From: Alphaproteobacteria bacterium
GTDB taxonomy: Bacteria > Pseudomonadota > Alphaproteobacteria > Rhodobacterales > Rhodobacteraceae
NCBI GenBank assembly: GCA_030425145.1
Contig: JAUHVK010000028.1
Location: forward strand, 1-57,951
Reading direction: 5' to 3'
Length of the DNA: 57,951 nt
A model generated the notes under the pieces. It searched no databases. It was given only the letters and a program-made list of their open reading frames with translations, and had not been told where the DNA came from. The position numbers were made by a program, and so were the translations under genes. Below, one piece after another: positions 25,784-34,366 of this stretch; within the stretch, counting starts at the first letter, position 1, and each line of letters begins with the position of its first letter.

Positions 25784-26476
25784 TTATCGCGGGACGGTCC
25801 AGCCACCTGGAAGGTCGTCACGGCGTTCCTGAGGAGGTCTGATACGCGAAAGGGCATTCTCAGCACCTTTCATCAATCTCCCGAGACCGGGCGCCTTGCG
25901 TACCTTTGCTTTGACCTCTTCGATCTTCATCACATCGTCGATCCGACGATCGAGGAAGGCCCAGGTCGCCTGATTGCCGAGCGAATCATCCCCAAGCCAA
26001 TACAGCACGGTGGACGAATACACGCCCGACAATGTGGCCCGCTTGGTGTACCAATTGATGTCGCGCGAACTGTCGCCAAGGGTGGTCCAGATGCGATCGG
26101 CAGTTCCCCAGATAAGTTTTGCCCCCTCGGCCGCATGCATGGGCAGGGAAAACAGTGTGACGCCCCGGCGCACAGCCTCCTTGTCTTCGATCAGTTCCAA
26201 ACGCAGCCGAACGGCCAGTGTGACCTTTTCGCGAAACCGCAACTCAGACAGATCGCGTGCAGCAAGCGCCGCCACCATCGCGTCATCGCCCCGGCGATGA
26301 TAAGCTGCCGCCAAGTCGATTGCGCCGCGCGGGAACAAACCGCGCGCTACTGCCGGAGCCACGCCGACGTCCGCGACCGCAGCCTTGAAAGCTGTTTCCG
26401 ACCATCCGTCGAACGGCACATGCATCAAAGCCGCATCCAGCAGTTCCGATGCAATATTGCGCGATGTCGTCGTCAT
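25784..26476 (-). CDS. COQ9-family ubiquinone biosynthesis protein
   Basis: This 230-residue helical protein of the COQ9/TetR-like fold binds isoprene lipids and supports COQ7-type hydroxylation in eukaryotes and, by inference, ubiquinone synthesis in alphaproteobacteria. The WSETAFKAAVADVGVAPAVARGLFPRGAID and WYTKRATLSGVYSSTVLYWL regions are characteristic. It is convergent with the RNase T2 gene (6 bases between stops). Confidence 0.9.
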   Translation of the reverse strand: MTTTSRNIASELLDAALMHVPFDGWSETAFKAAVADVGVAPAVARGLFPRGAIDLAAAYHRRGDDAMVAALAARDLSELRFREKVTLAVRLRLELIEDKEAVRRGVTLFSLPMHAAEGAKLIWGTADRIWTTLGDSSRDINWYTKRATLSGVYSSTVLYWLGDDSLGNQATWAFLDRRIDDVMKIEEVKAKVRKAPGLGRLMKGAENALSRIRPPQERRDDLPGGWTVPR

Positions 26477-26711
26477 TCAGAGCCTCCAATTCGTCAGCAT
26501 ACTGTCGCCTTGCTGCTCAACTTAGGTCGTGTCGCAGGCAAGCGCCACTGTGACACAGAATTCAATGCGAGGTTCCTAATCAGAGCATGGACGAAATGCG
26601 CGAAATCGTGATGGTATCTGGAACTCCAAGGGCTTACCTACCATTTCTGATCTATGCTGAGTTCCAGCGTTCGCCGACATTTAAGTTATTAAGCTCAGGA
26701 CAAGTCATTAC

Positions 26712-27398
26712 GTGACCCGGCAAGCTGCAGATTTTTTCCTCCTATGTATCGGCACATTGCTGTTGGTGGCCGCGTTCATTGCCTCTTCGATGCAAGGTGA
26801 CGTGTTTTTCGTATATTTCGGGGCGGAAGACTCGCCCGTGGAAAACGCAACCGCACTATTGCTGGCTGTTTGCGGTGTTGCGCTCTGGTGGCGCGCTTTT
26901 GCAGCACGCAAAAGCCTCACACACGCAGCGCTGGCGCTGGGTCTGCTTTACGGTCTGGTCTACGTCTGGGCAGGCGGCGAAGAGATTTCGTGGGGACAGC
27001 GGATTTTGGGATTCGAAAGCCCTGATTACTTTCAGCAAAACAACGACCAGCAGGAATTCACCTTCCACAACCTCGTCATCGGCGACGTCAAACTCGATGA
27101 GCTGATCTTCGGCCCGGTCCTGTCCTACGTCATCCTCGCCTACCTGATCGTGCTTCCCCTGCTATGGCCACGCGCCGCATGGGTGCAACGGCTGGTCAGA
27201 ACGATGTTCATACCAGTGCCCCGCCGCTATCACGCGGCATTTGCGTTCGCCGTAACAGTCATCATTCCATTCCTTGACGAAAGCCGGAGATGGGAGGTCT
27301 ACGAGTGCATATTCGCGCTCTTGTCCCTCGCGATTTTTCTACATCCCGCCAATCTCTTGACCGGAACTACAACTCGTCAGAACCCAGCATCAGGGTGA
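26712..27398 (+). CDS. Uncharacterised multi-pass membrane protein with the EEISWGQRILG motif
   Basis: This 228-residue protein starts at GTG. About six hydrophobic helices are visible (7-27, 45-61, 69-87, 133-153, 171-189, 199-216). Between helices 3 and 4 lies a polar, apparently conserved stretch, GGEEISWGQRILGF followed by SPDYFQQNNDQQEFTFHN, which I recall from uncharacterised membrane proteins in several phyla. Its acidic and aromatic residues could be a catalytic or metal site at the membrane face. The function is unknown. The 235-base upstream region (26477-26711) shows no feature I can support. Confidence 0.7.
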   Translation: MTRQAADFFLLCIGTLLLVAAFIASSMQGDVFFVYFGAEDSPVENATALLLAVCGVALWWRAFAARKSLTHAALALGLLYGLVYVWAGGEEISWGQRILGFESPDYFQQNNDQQEFTFHNLVIGDVKLDELIFGPVLSYVILAYLIVLPLLWPRAAWVQRLVRTMFIPVPRRYHAAFAFAVTVIIPFLDESRRWEVYECIFALLSLAIFLHPANLLTGTTTRQNPASG

Positions 27399-27399
27399 C

Positions 27400-27428
27400 T
27401 GGACAAAAGAACCTGACCTTGCTATACG
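27400..27428 (+). promoter_or_regulatory. Promoter of rpsU
   Basis: TGGACA (27400-27405) and TATACG (27423-27428) are separated by 17 bases, just after the stop of the upstream membrane-protein gene and 54 bases before the S21 start. Confidence 0.6.
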
Positions 27429-27481
27429 GCCACCTCCTGCAATTCCTTGCAAATCCAACTTAGAAAGGTGGTGAAAACCAC

Positions 27482-27688
27482 ATGCAGGTTAGTGTTCGTG
27501 ACAACAACGTCGATCAGGCGCTCCGCGCTCTGAAGAAAAAGCTGCAGCGTGAAGGCGTTTTTCGTGAAATGAAGCTCAAGCAACATTTCGAAAAGCCGTC
27601 CGAGAAAAAAGCACGCGAGAAAGCTGAAGCGATCCGCCGTGCGCGCAAACTGGCGCGTAAAAAGGCGCAGCGCGAAGGTATGCTCTAA
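27482..27688 (+). CDS. rpsU: 30S ribosomal protein S21
   Basis: This 68-residue, strongly basic protein ([25 protein letters not shown] at the start, [17 protein letters not shown] at the end) matches alphaproteobacterial S21. S21 binds near the anti-Shine-Dalgarno end of 16S rRNA. An AAAGGTGGTG ribosome-binding site is followed by its own terminator, so it is a single-gene unit. Confidence 0.97.
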   Translation: MQVSVRDNNVDQALRALKKKLQREGVFREMKLKQHFEKPSEKKAREKAEAIRRARKLARKKAQREGML

Positions 27689-27721
27689 GCAGTTCTTTCC
27701 AACACGCTTTGATTTTGACAG

Positions 27722-27756
27722 CCCCCGGAGCTTCGCGCTTTCGGGGGTTTGTTTTT
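27722..27756 (+). terminator. Intrinsic terminator of rpsU
   Basis: CCCCCG (27722-27727) pairs with CGGGGG (27742-27747), with extra pairing inside the loop (GAG...CTT, GCG). The T-rich tail TTTGTTTTT follows. Confidence 0.88.
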
Positions 27757-27971
27757 GCCGATGGCGTCGCGTTTCGAACAGGACACATCAACGCGTCGCG
27801 TCTCCGACAGACTGTCCGAAGCCCAGACTTGCCCGACTCGCGTCCTTTGTGAGACCATGCAATCATGCCGGCCCGAAATTTTCGCCGGTGCTGCATTTTC
27901 TAATACCGGCCCGAGTGGATGGTCTTTGAATTTTGCCAACCAGTGTGGCCCAGCTTTTGAGGGGGTAATTC

Positions 27972-28547
27972 ATGACTGGAGAAAATTCAGCCACCAATGC
28001 CGCCGTTACGGTTGCGGCGTTTTCTGTCGAATATGCGATTGAAGGTAGGATCAGCATGGCTGGTGGCCTGTCCCGTGGCGGCGCCGCAGGTCTTGTTGTC
28101 CAGCCTGTTGTCTGGGCCGTGACCGGCAATGGTCCGGATGCGGCAGATGCCTTCATCTATGGCGTCGGAGCCGCGGGCGCGATGGCAGGTTGGATCCTCG
28201 CGGTTCCCGCAACAGTGACCGGCATCATCAAAGCAGCCGTCGATGACTATGTCGGCGGACTCGTAGCCGAAGCCAAACAGGACGAACCCGAAGCCGTCCG
28301 CGGGGGCATCTATGGCACCGACGATTACGGATTCTGGTCGGCCAACAATCACATCACCGCGATGACCATCGCCAGTTATGGCGGGGTGGCTTGGCAACAT
28401 AGGAACGGCGCGTATCTCTTCATCAAGGATGCCACCGACACATTGATCTGTGACTACCACCCACGATCCTATCAGCGGATATACCGCCCCATCATTCCCA
28501 TTCGCCGCAACGGAGATCGCGTGGCTTGGACAAGCGCGGATTACTGA
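27972..28547 (+). CDS. Orphan protein with Gly/Ala-rich N-terminal membrane-like region
   Basis: This is a 191-residue protein I do not recognise. Residues 5-100 are rich in Ala, Gly and Val with two or three hydrophobic segments containing small-residue repeats (GGLSRGGAAGLVV, GVGAAGAMAGWI) reminiscent of glycine-zipper or colicin-like membrane regions. Residues 105-191 are polar and aromatic (GGIYGTDDYGFWSANNHITAM, CDYHPRSYQRIYRP). GAGGGGG precedes the ATG. It sits alone between the rpsU terminator and the dehalogenase cluster, with 283 unremarkable bases upstream. A secreted or membrane-active role is speculative. Confidence 0.6.
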   Translation: MTGENSATNAAVTVAAFSVEYAIEGRISMAGGLSRGGAAGLVVQPVVWAVTGNGPDAADAFIYGVGAAGAMAGWILAVPATVTGIIKAAVDDYVGGLVAEAKQDEPEAVRGGIYGTDDYGFWSANNHITAMTIASYGGVAWQHRNGAYLFIKDATDTLICDYHPRSYQRIYRPIIPIRRNGDRVAWTSADY

Positions 28548-28621
28548 GCGGCAAACAAGGCTTCCCTCCCCCGCCGTGATCTGACACCTTGCGGCCAAAC
28601 CGGTGACGGGAGGCTCCGATC

Positions 28622-29299
28622 ATGGCTCAGGTCTGCATCTTCGATGCATATGGAACGCTGTTCGATGTAGCGTCGGCAGCACGTGTAGCGGCCGAGGAAC
28701 CGGGGCGCGACGCGCTCAAGGCAGTTTGGCCGCAACTCGCAGAACTTTGGCGGTTGAAACAACTCCAATACACATGGCTGCGGACGATCACGGACGAGTA
28801 CACTCCGTTCTGGACCGTCACCAAAGACGGCTTGGACTGGGCGATGGAAAAGGTCGGTCTGAACGACGATCCGGAACTGCGTGAACGCCTGTTGGCGCTC
28901 TATTGGGAACTTGCAGCCTATAAAGAAGTGCCCATGATGCTGGCCCGCCTCAAAGCAGCGGGCAAGACCTGCGCGATCCTGTCGAATGGCAGCGTGGATA
29001 TGTTGGAAGGCGCGGTGGACAGCGCCGGGATCGGTGAATTCCTCGATGCCGTTCTGTCCGTCGAAGACGTGGGCATCTTCAAGCCATCGTCACGCGTCTA
29101 TGACATAGTCGGCTCGCGGTTTGGGTGCGCCAAAGAAGACGTTCTCTTCGTCTCTTCCAACGGCTGGGACATCGCGGGCGCGTCTGGGTACGGATTTCAG
29201 ACCGTTTGGGTCAACCGCGCCGGTGACCCCATCGACCGTCTGCCGCACGGGCCTGCACATGTCCTGTCCGACCTGACAACAATCCCGGAACTGGCCTGA
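28622..29299 (+). CDS. Haloacid dehalogenase type II (HAD superfamily)
   Basis: This 225-residue enzyme hydrolyses L-2-haloacids or related substrates through an aspartyl ester. Nucleophile Asp8 is in FDAYGTLFD, motif II Ser in ILSNGSVDM, the motif III Lys in GIFKPSSRVYD and the SSNGWDIAGASGYGF segment is typical of type II L-2-haloacid dehalogenases. GGGAGG precedes the ATG. It starts a co-directional cluster and overlaps the next gene by one base (TGATG). True dehalogenation is not proven; some relatives are phosphatases. Confidence 0.88.
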   Translation: MAQVCIFDAYGTLFDVASAARVAAEEPGRDALKAVWPQLAELWRLKQLQYTWLRTITDEYTPFWTVTKDGLDWAMEKVGLNDDPELRERLLALYWELAAYKEVPMMLARLKAAGKTCAILSNGSVDMLEGAVDSAGIGEFLDAVLSVEDVGIFKPSSRVYDIVGSRFGCAKEDVLFVSSNGWDIAGASGYGFQTVWVNRAGDPIDRLPHGPAHVLSDLTTIPELA

Positions 29300-30120
29300 T
29301 GCCGCATTTTGATACATCTGACGGTCTGTCGCTTTTTTACACCGACGAAGGCGAGGGTCTGCCGCTTCTCTGCCTTGCCGGTCTCACCCGCGATGGACGG
29401 GATTTCGAATTTGTTGCCCCTCATCTTGAAGGCGTGCGGCTGATCCGGCTGGATTATCGCGGGCGAGGTCAATCTGAATGGGGAGACCCCGCCACCTATC
29501 AGATCCCCGTCGAGGGACGGGACGCAATGGAACTGCTCGATCATCTGGGTATCGACAAAGCCGCCGTTCTGGCCACCTCGCGTGGCGGGCTGATCGCGAT
29601 GGTTCTGGCCGCCACGGTCAAGGACCGGCTGCTTGGTGTCGCTTTGAATGACATCGGGCCTGACATCGCGCCCGAAGGGCTTGAAGTGATCAAGGACTAC
29701 CTTGGCCGCCCGCCCGTACTTAATACCCATGCCGAGATGGCCGAGGCCCGCGCCCGCGTGCTGACCGCCTTCCAGAACGTGCCGCCTGAACGATGGTTGC
29801 GCGAGGCGCAGATCATGTTCAACGAAACTGAAGACGGATTGGAGCTGACCTACGACCCGCGACTGCGCGAAGCGGTGCTGGAAGGTGGTGCCCAGCCGAC
29901 GCCCGACCTCTGGCCTTTGTTTGACGCGATGTCCGGCCTGCCCCTCGCCTGCATCCGTGGCGCAAATTCCGACCTGCTGTCGCCAGCCACCTTTGCCGAG
30001 ATGAAAAGCCGCCGCCCCGACATGATCGCGGTCGAGGTGCCGGACCGAGGGCACATTCCTTTTCTTGACGAACCCGAAAGCCTGAACGCGTTGCGGCGTT
30101 GGCTGGATATGCTGAGGTAA
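29299..30120 (+). CDS. Alpha/beta hydrolase
   Basis: This is a 273-residue alpha/beta hydrolase. The oxyanion/HG region is in CLAGLTRDGRDF, the nucleophile elbow is ATSRGG with Ser94 (Ala/Thr in place of the usual first Gly), and the catalytic His is in DRGHIPFLDEP. The YRGRGQSEW segment is typical of carboxylesterase- and enol-lactonase-like members. It is translationally coupled to the dehalogenase gene and followed after 3 bases by a dehydratase gene. The substrate is unknown. Confidence 0.9.
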   Translation: MPHFDTSDGLSLFYTDEGEGLPLLCLAGLTRDGRDFEFVAPHLEGVRLIRLDYRGRGQSEWGDPATYQIPVEGRDAMELLDHLGIDKAAVLATSRGGLIAMVLAATVKDRLLGVALNDIGPDIAPEGLEVIKDYLGRPPVLNTHAEMAEARARVLTAFQNVPPERWLREAQIMFNETEDGLELTYDPRLREAVLEGGAQPTPDLWPLFDAMSGLPLACIRGANSDLLSPATFAEMKSRRPDMIAVEVPDRGHIPFLDEPESLNALRRWLDMLR

Positions 30121-30123
30121 CCC

Positions 30124-31101
30124 ATGGACATTCAACGCATCGAGGCGGCGGCTGCCCGTCTGAAAGGTCACGCGCGGGTCACGCCGCTGTTGTCCTCGCC
30201 CTTTCTGGATGAGATTGCCGGACGCCGTGTTTTGGTAAAGGCCGAGTGCCTTCAGCACACGGGCAGCTTCAAGTACCGAGGCGCCCGCTCTGCTGTGTCA
30301 GCCTTGTCAGAAGACCAGCGCAAGAATGGCGTGATCGCCTTTTCGTCGGGCAACCATGCGCAAGGCGTGGCTCTTGCGGCAAAGCAGTTCGGCGTCAGCG
30401 CCGTTATCATCATGCCGTCGGACGCCCCCAAGATGAAGATCGACAACACCCGCGCCCTTGGGGCCGAAGTCGTGCTGTATGACCGCGCCAACGAAGATCG
30501 GGATGCCATCGGCACCAAGCTGTCGGATGAGCGCGGCCTGACCCTCATCCGTCCCTTCGACGAACCCGAGGTGATCGCCGGTCAAGGCACCTGCGGACTC
30601 GAAATCGCAGCGCAGGCAGCGGAACTGGGCGTAACCGAGGCCGACGTGATTGTCTGTTGCGGCGGCGGCGGTCTGACCTCCGGGATCGCGCTGGCGCTCG
30701 AAGCCCATGCACCGGGTATGAAGGTACACCCCGCGGAACCTGAAGGTTTTGATGACGTGACACGCTCGATTGCTACCGGTGAGATCCAGCGCAACGCCAG
30801 CAGTGCAAATGGTTTGTGCGATGCCATTGTGACGCCCCAACCGGGGAACCTCACCTTTCCGATCATGAAGCGGCTCTGTGGTCCAGGGATTGTCGTATCC
30901 GATGCCGAAGCACAGAAAGCGATGGCGCAGGCGTTTTCGCGCCTAAAGCTTGTGGCCGAACCGGGGGGTGCTGTGGCTTTGGCGGCAGCGCTTTATCACG
31001 GTGACGAGATCAAAGCCGACACTGTGATTTGCACCATCTCGGGCGGCAACGTGGATCGCGCCGTGTTCTTGCGCGCGCTCGAGCAGTTCGGAGAAGGGTG
31101 A
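30124..31101 (+). CDS. Threonine/serine dehydratase-family PLP enzyme
   Basis: This 325-residue fold-type II enzyme has the PLP lysine Lys50 in GSFKYRGA, the phosphate-binding loop CCGGGGLTSG and the SSGNHAQG substrate loop. It lacks the C-terminal ACT domain of biosynthetic IlvA, so it belongs with catabolic threonine/serine ammonia-lyases, serine racemases or 3-hydroxyaspartate ammonia-lyases; these cannot be separated here. It is probably translated from the same message as its neighbours. Confidence 0.88.
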   Translation: MDIQRIEAAAARLKGHARVTPLLSSPFLDEIAGRRVLVKAECLQHTGSFKYRGARSAVSALSEDQRKNGVIAFSSGNHAQGVALAAKQFGVSAVIIMPSDAPKMKIDNTRALGAEVVLYDRANEDRDAIGTKLSDERGLTLIRPFDEPEVIAGQGTCGLEIAAQAAELGVTEADVIVCCGGGGLTSGIALALEAHAPGMKVHPAEPEGFDDVTRSIATGEIQRNASSANGLCDAIVTPQPGNLTFPIMKRLCGPGIVVSDAEAQKAMAQAFSRLKLVAEPGGAVALAAALYHGDEIKADTVICTISGGNVDRAVFLRALEQFGEG

Positions 31102-31111
31102 GACCCGCACC

Positions 31112-31900
31112 ATGCTGACCGCCGATCTTGACGACATCCGCCTGCACTACCGCATCGACGGCGACCCGAACGGTGCGCCCGTGGTGTTCTCCAATTCCCT
31201 CGGCACGGACCTGCGCCTTTGGGACAAGGTGATCACGCGGATGCCGAAAACTGGACTTAAGTACATTCGGTACGACACGCGCGGGCATGGGCTGTCCGAT
31301 GGAACCCCTCCCCCCTATGGGATGGGAACGCTGGTGCGGGATGCAGAACGGCTGATGGATCACCTAAGCGTCAAGGACGCGGTGTTCGTCGGCCTCTCCA
31401 TCGGAGGGATGATTGCACAGGGATTGGCGGCCAAGCGGCTTGATCTGGTCCGCGCGCTGGTCCTGTCGAACACTGCCGCACGTATTGCCACGCGCGAGAT
31501 CTGGGCCCAGCGCATCGCAGATGTCGAAGCTGGCGGAGTCGAGGCGCTGGCGGATGCCACCATGACCCGTTGGTTCACACCAGCCTTTCGCAAAACGGAC
31601 GAGTTCCACTTCTGGCGCAACATGATGGTTCGCACACCGGCTGAGGGATATATCGGCTGTTCCCATGCCATCGCTGGCACCGATTTCTACACAACAACCG
31701 CCGCTCTGCGCCTGCCGACACTGGGCATCGCCGGCAGCGAGGACGGATCGACCCCACCCGATCTGGTGCGGGAAACCACCGATCTTGTTCCCGGCTCGAA
31801 GTTTCACCTCATCCGCAGGGCGGGCCATTTGCCTTGTGTTGAAGCCCCCGACGAATACGCGCGTGTCCTGTCCGAGTTCATTGCCGCACAGGCGCATTGA
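31112..31900 (+). CDS. pcaD: 3-oxoadipate enol-lactonase-like hydrolase
   Basis: This 262-residue alpha/beta hydrolase closely resembles PcaD, which opens 3-oxoadipate enol-lactone in the beta-ketoadipate pathway for protocatechuate. It has FSNSLGTDLRLWD (oxyanion region), YDTRGHGLSDG, the nucleophile elbow GLSIGG (Ser96) and AGHLPCVEAP with the catalytic His. No other pca gene is present, so a lactonase or esterase role outside aromatic catabolism is possible. Confidence 0.82.
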   Translation: MLTADLDDIRLHYRIDGDPNGAPVVFSNSLGTDLRLWDKVITRMPKTGLKYIRYDTRGHGLSDGTPPPYGMGTLVRDAERLMDHLSVKDAVFVGLSIGGMIAQGLAAKRLDLVRALVLSNTAARIATREIWAQRIADVEAGGVEALADATMTRWFTPAFRKTDEFHFWRNMMVRTPAEGYIGCSHAIAGTDFYTTTAALRLPTLGIAGSEDGSTPPDLVRETTDLVPGSKFHLIRRAGHLPCVEAPDEYARVLSEFIAAQAH

Positions 31901-31966
31901 CTGGGGAACTGTCAAGTGTAGCTTTCCCGTTTAGGGGGCATCTGCCTGACCCCGAAAGTTCTGTAC

Positions 31967-33172
31967 ATGCGTCTGCCTGTCCTCTTTATCCTGTTGACCG
32001 TGATGATCGATGCGATGGGCGTCGGTCTGATGATCCCAGTGATGCCCGACCTGATCCGCGACGTCACCGGAGGCGATCTTGCCAATGCAGCGCTCTGGGG
32101 CGGCGTACTGACCACGGTCTTTGCCGTGATGCAGTTCCTCTTCGGCCCGGTGATCGGCAACCTGTCCGACCGGTTTGGACGACGACCTGTTCTGCTGATC
32201 TCGCTCATTGTGATGGCGACAGATTACGTGGTCATGGCCATCGCTGGCAGCATCTGGCTGCTCCTGCTGGGCCGTATTGTCGGCGGCATCACGTCAGCCA
32301 CTCAGGCAACCGCCTCGGCCTATATGGCCGACATCTCGGACCCTGACAAAAAAGCGCAGAACTTTGGACTGGTCGGCGCGGCTTTCGGATTGGGCTTTGT
32401 CATTGGCCCCTTGCTGGGTGGGCTGCTCGGAGAATGGGGCACCCGCGCGCCGTTCTGGGCGGCGGCCGCATTGGCTGGGGCAAATGCGGTTCTGGGGTAT
32501 TTCGTGCTGCGCGAAACCGTGACTGACGCCATCCGCCGTCCCTTTGAGTGGCGCCGCGCCAATCCGTTCGGGGCGTTCAAATCGCTTGGCGAATTACCGG
32601 GATTAGGACGGCTCTTTGCGGTGTTTTTCCTCTACCAAGTGGCGTTCTTCGTATACCCGGCCGTCTGGGCCTATTTCGGACAGGCGCGCTTTGGCTGGAA
32701 TGCGGGCATGATCGGCCTGTCGCTGGGCCTTTTCGGGATCATGATGGCCATCGTTCAAGGTGGGCTGATCCGGGTTATCCTCGCCCGGCTGGGCGAACGC
32801 GGCACCGTGATCTGCGGCCTTTTGTTTGACGTCATTGCTTTTGGCGCATTGGCCTTTGTCACATCCGGCACCTTCGCGCTGATCCTGACACCCTTGGCGG
32901 CCCTCGGTGGGGTCATCACCCCGGCGCTTCAAGGCATCATGTCGAAAGCGGTCGGCGACAGGCGACAGGGCGAGCTGCAAGGCGCACTGACCTCGGTCGG
33001 AGCGATCGCCATGATCATCGCGCCTTTAGTGATGACCGGCGTGTTTGCGCAATACACACGCGCGAATGCCGATATCTATTTCCCCGGCGCCCCGTTCCTT
33101 TTGTCACTGACTCTGATCGTCCTGGCTCTGATGGTCTTTCTGGCCCCGCGCCGCAGCACTGTCGCGGCCTGA
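31967..33172 (+). CDS. MFS transporter, TetA-like drug:H+ antiporter family
   Basis: This 401-residue protein has 12 predicted helices. Motif A, GNLSDRFGRRPV, lies between helices 2 and 3. Motif C-like GFVIGPLLGGLLGEWG in helix 5 marks drug:proton antiporters of the TCR/Tet class. The N-terminus VMIDAMGVGLMIPVMPDLI is typical of Tet-like proteins. It is an inner-membrane exporter of unknown substrate; resistance to tetracycline should not be assumed. No clear ribosome-binding site precedes the ATG. Confidence 0.88.
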   Translation: MRLPVLFILLTVMIDAMGVGLMIPVMPDLIRDVTGGDLANAALWGGVLTTVFAVMQFLFGPVIGNLSDRFGRRPVLLISLIVMATDYVVMAIAGSIWLLLLGRIVGGITSATQATASAYMADISDPDKKAQNFGLVGAAFGLGFVIGPLLGGLLGEWGTRAPFWAAAALAGANAVLGYFVLRETVTDAIRRPFEWRRANPFGAFKSLGELPGLGRLFAVFFLYQVAFFVYPAVWAYFGQARFGWNAGMIGLSLGLFGIMMAIVQGGLIRVILARLGERGTVICGLLFDVIAFGALAFVTSGTFALILTPLAALGGVITPALQGIMSKAVGDRRQGELQGALTSVGAIAMIIAPLVMTGVFAQYTRANADIYFPGAPFLLSLTLIVLALMVFLAPRRSTVAA

Positions 33173-33246
33173 CCTGCCAAGGTCGACTTCCCGCTTGCGC
33201 TTGGATCGCCTGCCCCTCAGGTTGACCCCAACACAAGGGAGACCGC

Positions 33247-34326
33247 ATGACCCGCATCACTGCCGCCGTCTGCACCGAATTCGGCAAACCGCTTCAATTG
33301 GAACAGCTCGATCTGCGCGCGCCGGAGGCCGGAGAGATCGAAGTCACACTCGAAGCGGTGGCGATCTGCCATTCCGACATTCACTTCGCCGAAGGCGCAT
33401 GGGGCGGCGATCTGCCTGCGGTCTACGGCCACGAGGCGGCAGGCCGGATTTCGGCCGTTGGCCCGTCGGTCAGTGATCTGACGGTCGGACAGCGCGTTGT
33501 GGTGACGTTGATCAAATCCTGCGGCAGCTGTCCGAATTGCGCCAGCGGCAAACCGACGATCTGCGAAGCGCCCGGCACAGCGGCCTCCCCGATCACACGC
33601 CCGGATGGCACGCCTGTCACCAAAGCGATGGACTGCGGCGCGTTTGCCGAACGCGTCGTCGTACATCAAAGCCAGGTCGTTCCCCTACCGGACGACATGC
33701 CACCCGAAGCTGTAGCGTTGATGGCCTGCGGCGTGATCACCGGGGTCGGGGCTGTGGTGAATGCGGGCAAGTTGCGCGCGGGCGAAGACGTGGTGGTGAT
33801 CGGCGCAGGTGGCGTGGGTCTCAACGCCATCCAAGGCGCACGCATCGCCGGTGCAAGGCGCATCGTGGCAGTCGACATGACGGAAGAAAAGCTGGAGACC
33901 GCCAAAGCCTTTGGCGCCACGGATGGCGTTCTGGCGACACACAAGGCTCCTTGGAAGGCGGTCTACAAAATCCTTGGCCGTGGTGCAGACCTGGTCGCGG
34001 TGACCGTCGGCGCAGTTCCCGCCTATAACCAAGCGCCGCGCTATCTGGGATGGGGTGGGCGCATGGTGATGATAGGTATGCCTCATTCCGGCGCGATGGC
34101 CGAATATGAACCTGTCGTACTCGCCTACATGGCGCAGGGTATGGTCGGGTCCAAGATGGGCGACGTGGTGATCCGGCGCGACATCCCGTGGTTGGCCGAT
34201 CTCTATCGCCAAGGCCGCCTCAAGCTCGACGAACTCGTGTCGGGGCGGTGGCCCTTGGAGCAGATCAACGAGGCCATCGCCGACACCAAGGCCGGCGGAG
34301 CCAAACGCAACGTGATCCTCTTTTGA
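33247..34326 (+). CDS. Zinc-dependent alcohol dehydrogenase (class III-like)
   Basis: This is a 359-residue medium-chain dehydrogenase. Catalytic zinc ligands are in AICHSD and GHEAAG plus MACGVITGVGA. The structural zinc comes from the four cysteines of KSCGSCPNCASGKPTIC. The NAD(P) Rossmann motif is GAGGVGLNAIQGAR with VAVDMTEEKLE. It oxidises an alcohol, possibly a thiol adduct as in class III enzymes. AGGGAGACC precedes the ATG, and the downstream gene encodes an enolase-superfamily enzyme. Confidence 0.92.
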   Translation: MTRITAAVCTEFGKPLQLEQLDLRAPEAGEIEVTLEAVAICHSDIHFAEGAWGGDLPAVYGHEAAGRISAVGPSVSDLTVGQRVVVTLIKSCGSCPNCASGKPTICEAPGTAASPITRPDGTPVTKAMDCGAFAERVVVHQSQVVPLPDDMPPEAVALMACGVITGVGAVVNAGKLRAGEDVVVIGAGGVGLNAIQGARIAGARRIVAVDMTEEKLETAKAFGATDGVLATHKAPWKAVYKILGRGADLVAVTVGAVPAYNQAPRYLGWGGRMVMIGMPHSGAMAEYEPVVLAYMAQGMVGSKMGDVVIRRDIPWLADLYRQGRLKLDELVSGRWPLEQINEAIADTKAGGAKRNVILF

Positions 34327-34366
34327 CCGACACAAACATCCACCGCCCGCAGGAAAGGGACCGACC

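Noticed and set aside
26477-26711. A tRNA or small RNA between coq9 and the membrane-protein gene
   Set aside because: No cloverleaf, no TTCRA box and no hairpin plus U-run could be found.
29197-30258. A 353-codon minus-strand open frame
   Set aside because: It is antisense to the alpha/beta hydrolase gene, which has clear catalytic motifs and translational coupling on both sides.
31967-33172. Calling the MFS exporter a tetracycline-resistance determinant
   Set aside because: Family resemblance to TetA is real, but the substrate cannot be inferred and the context is a catabolic cluster.
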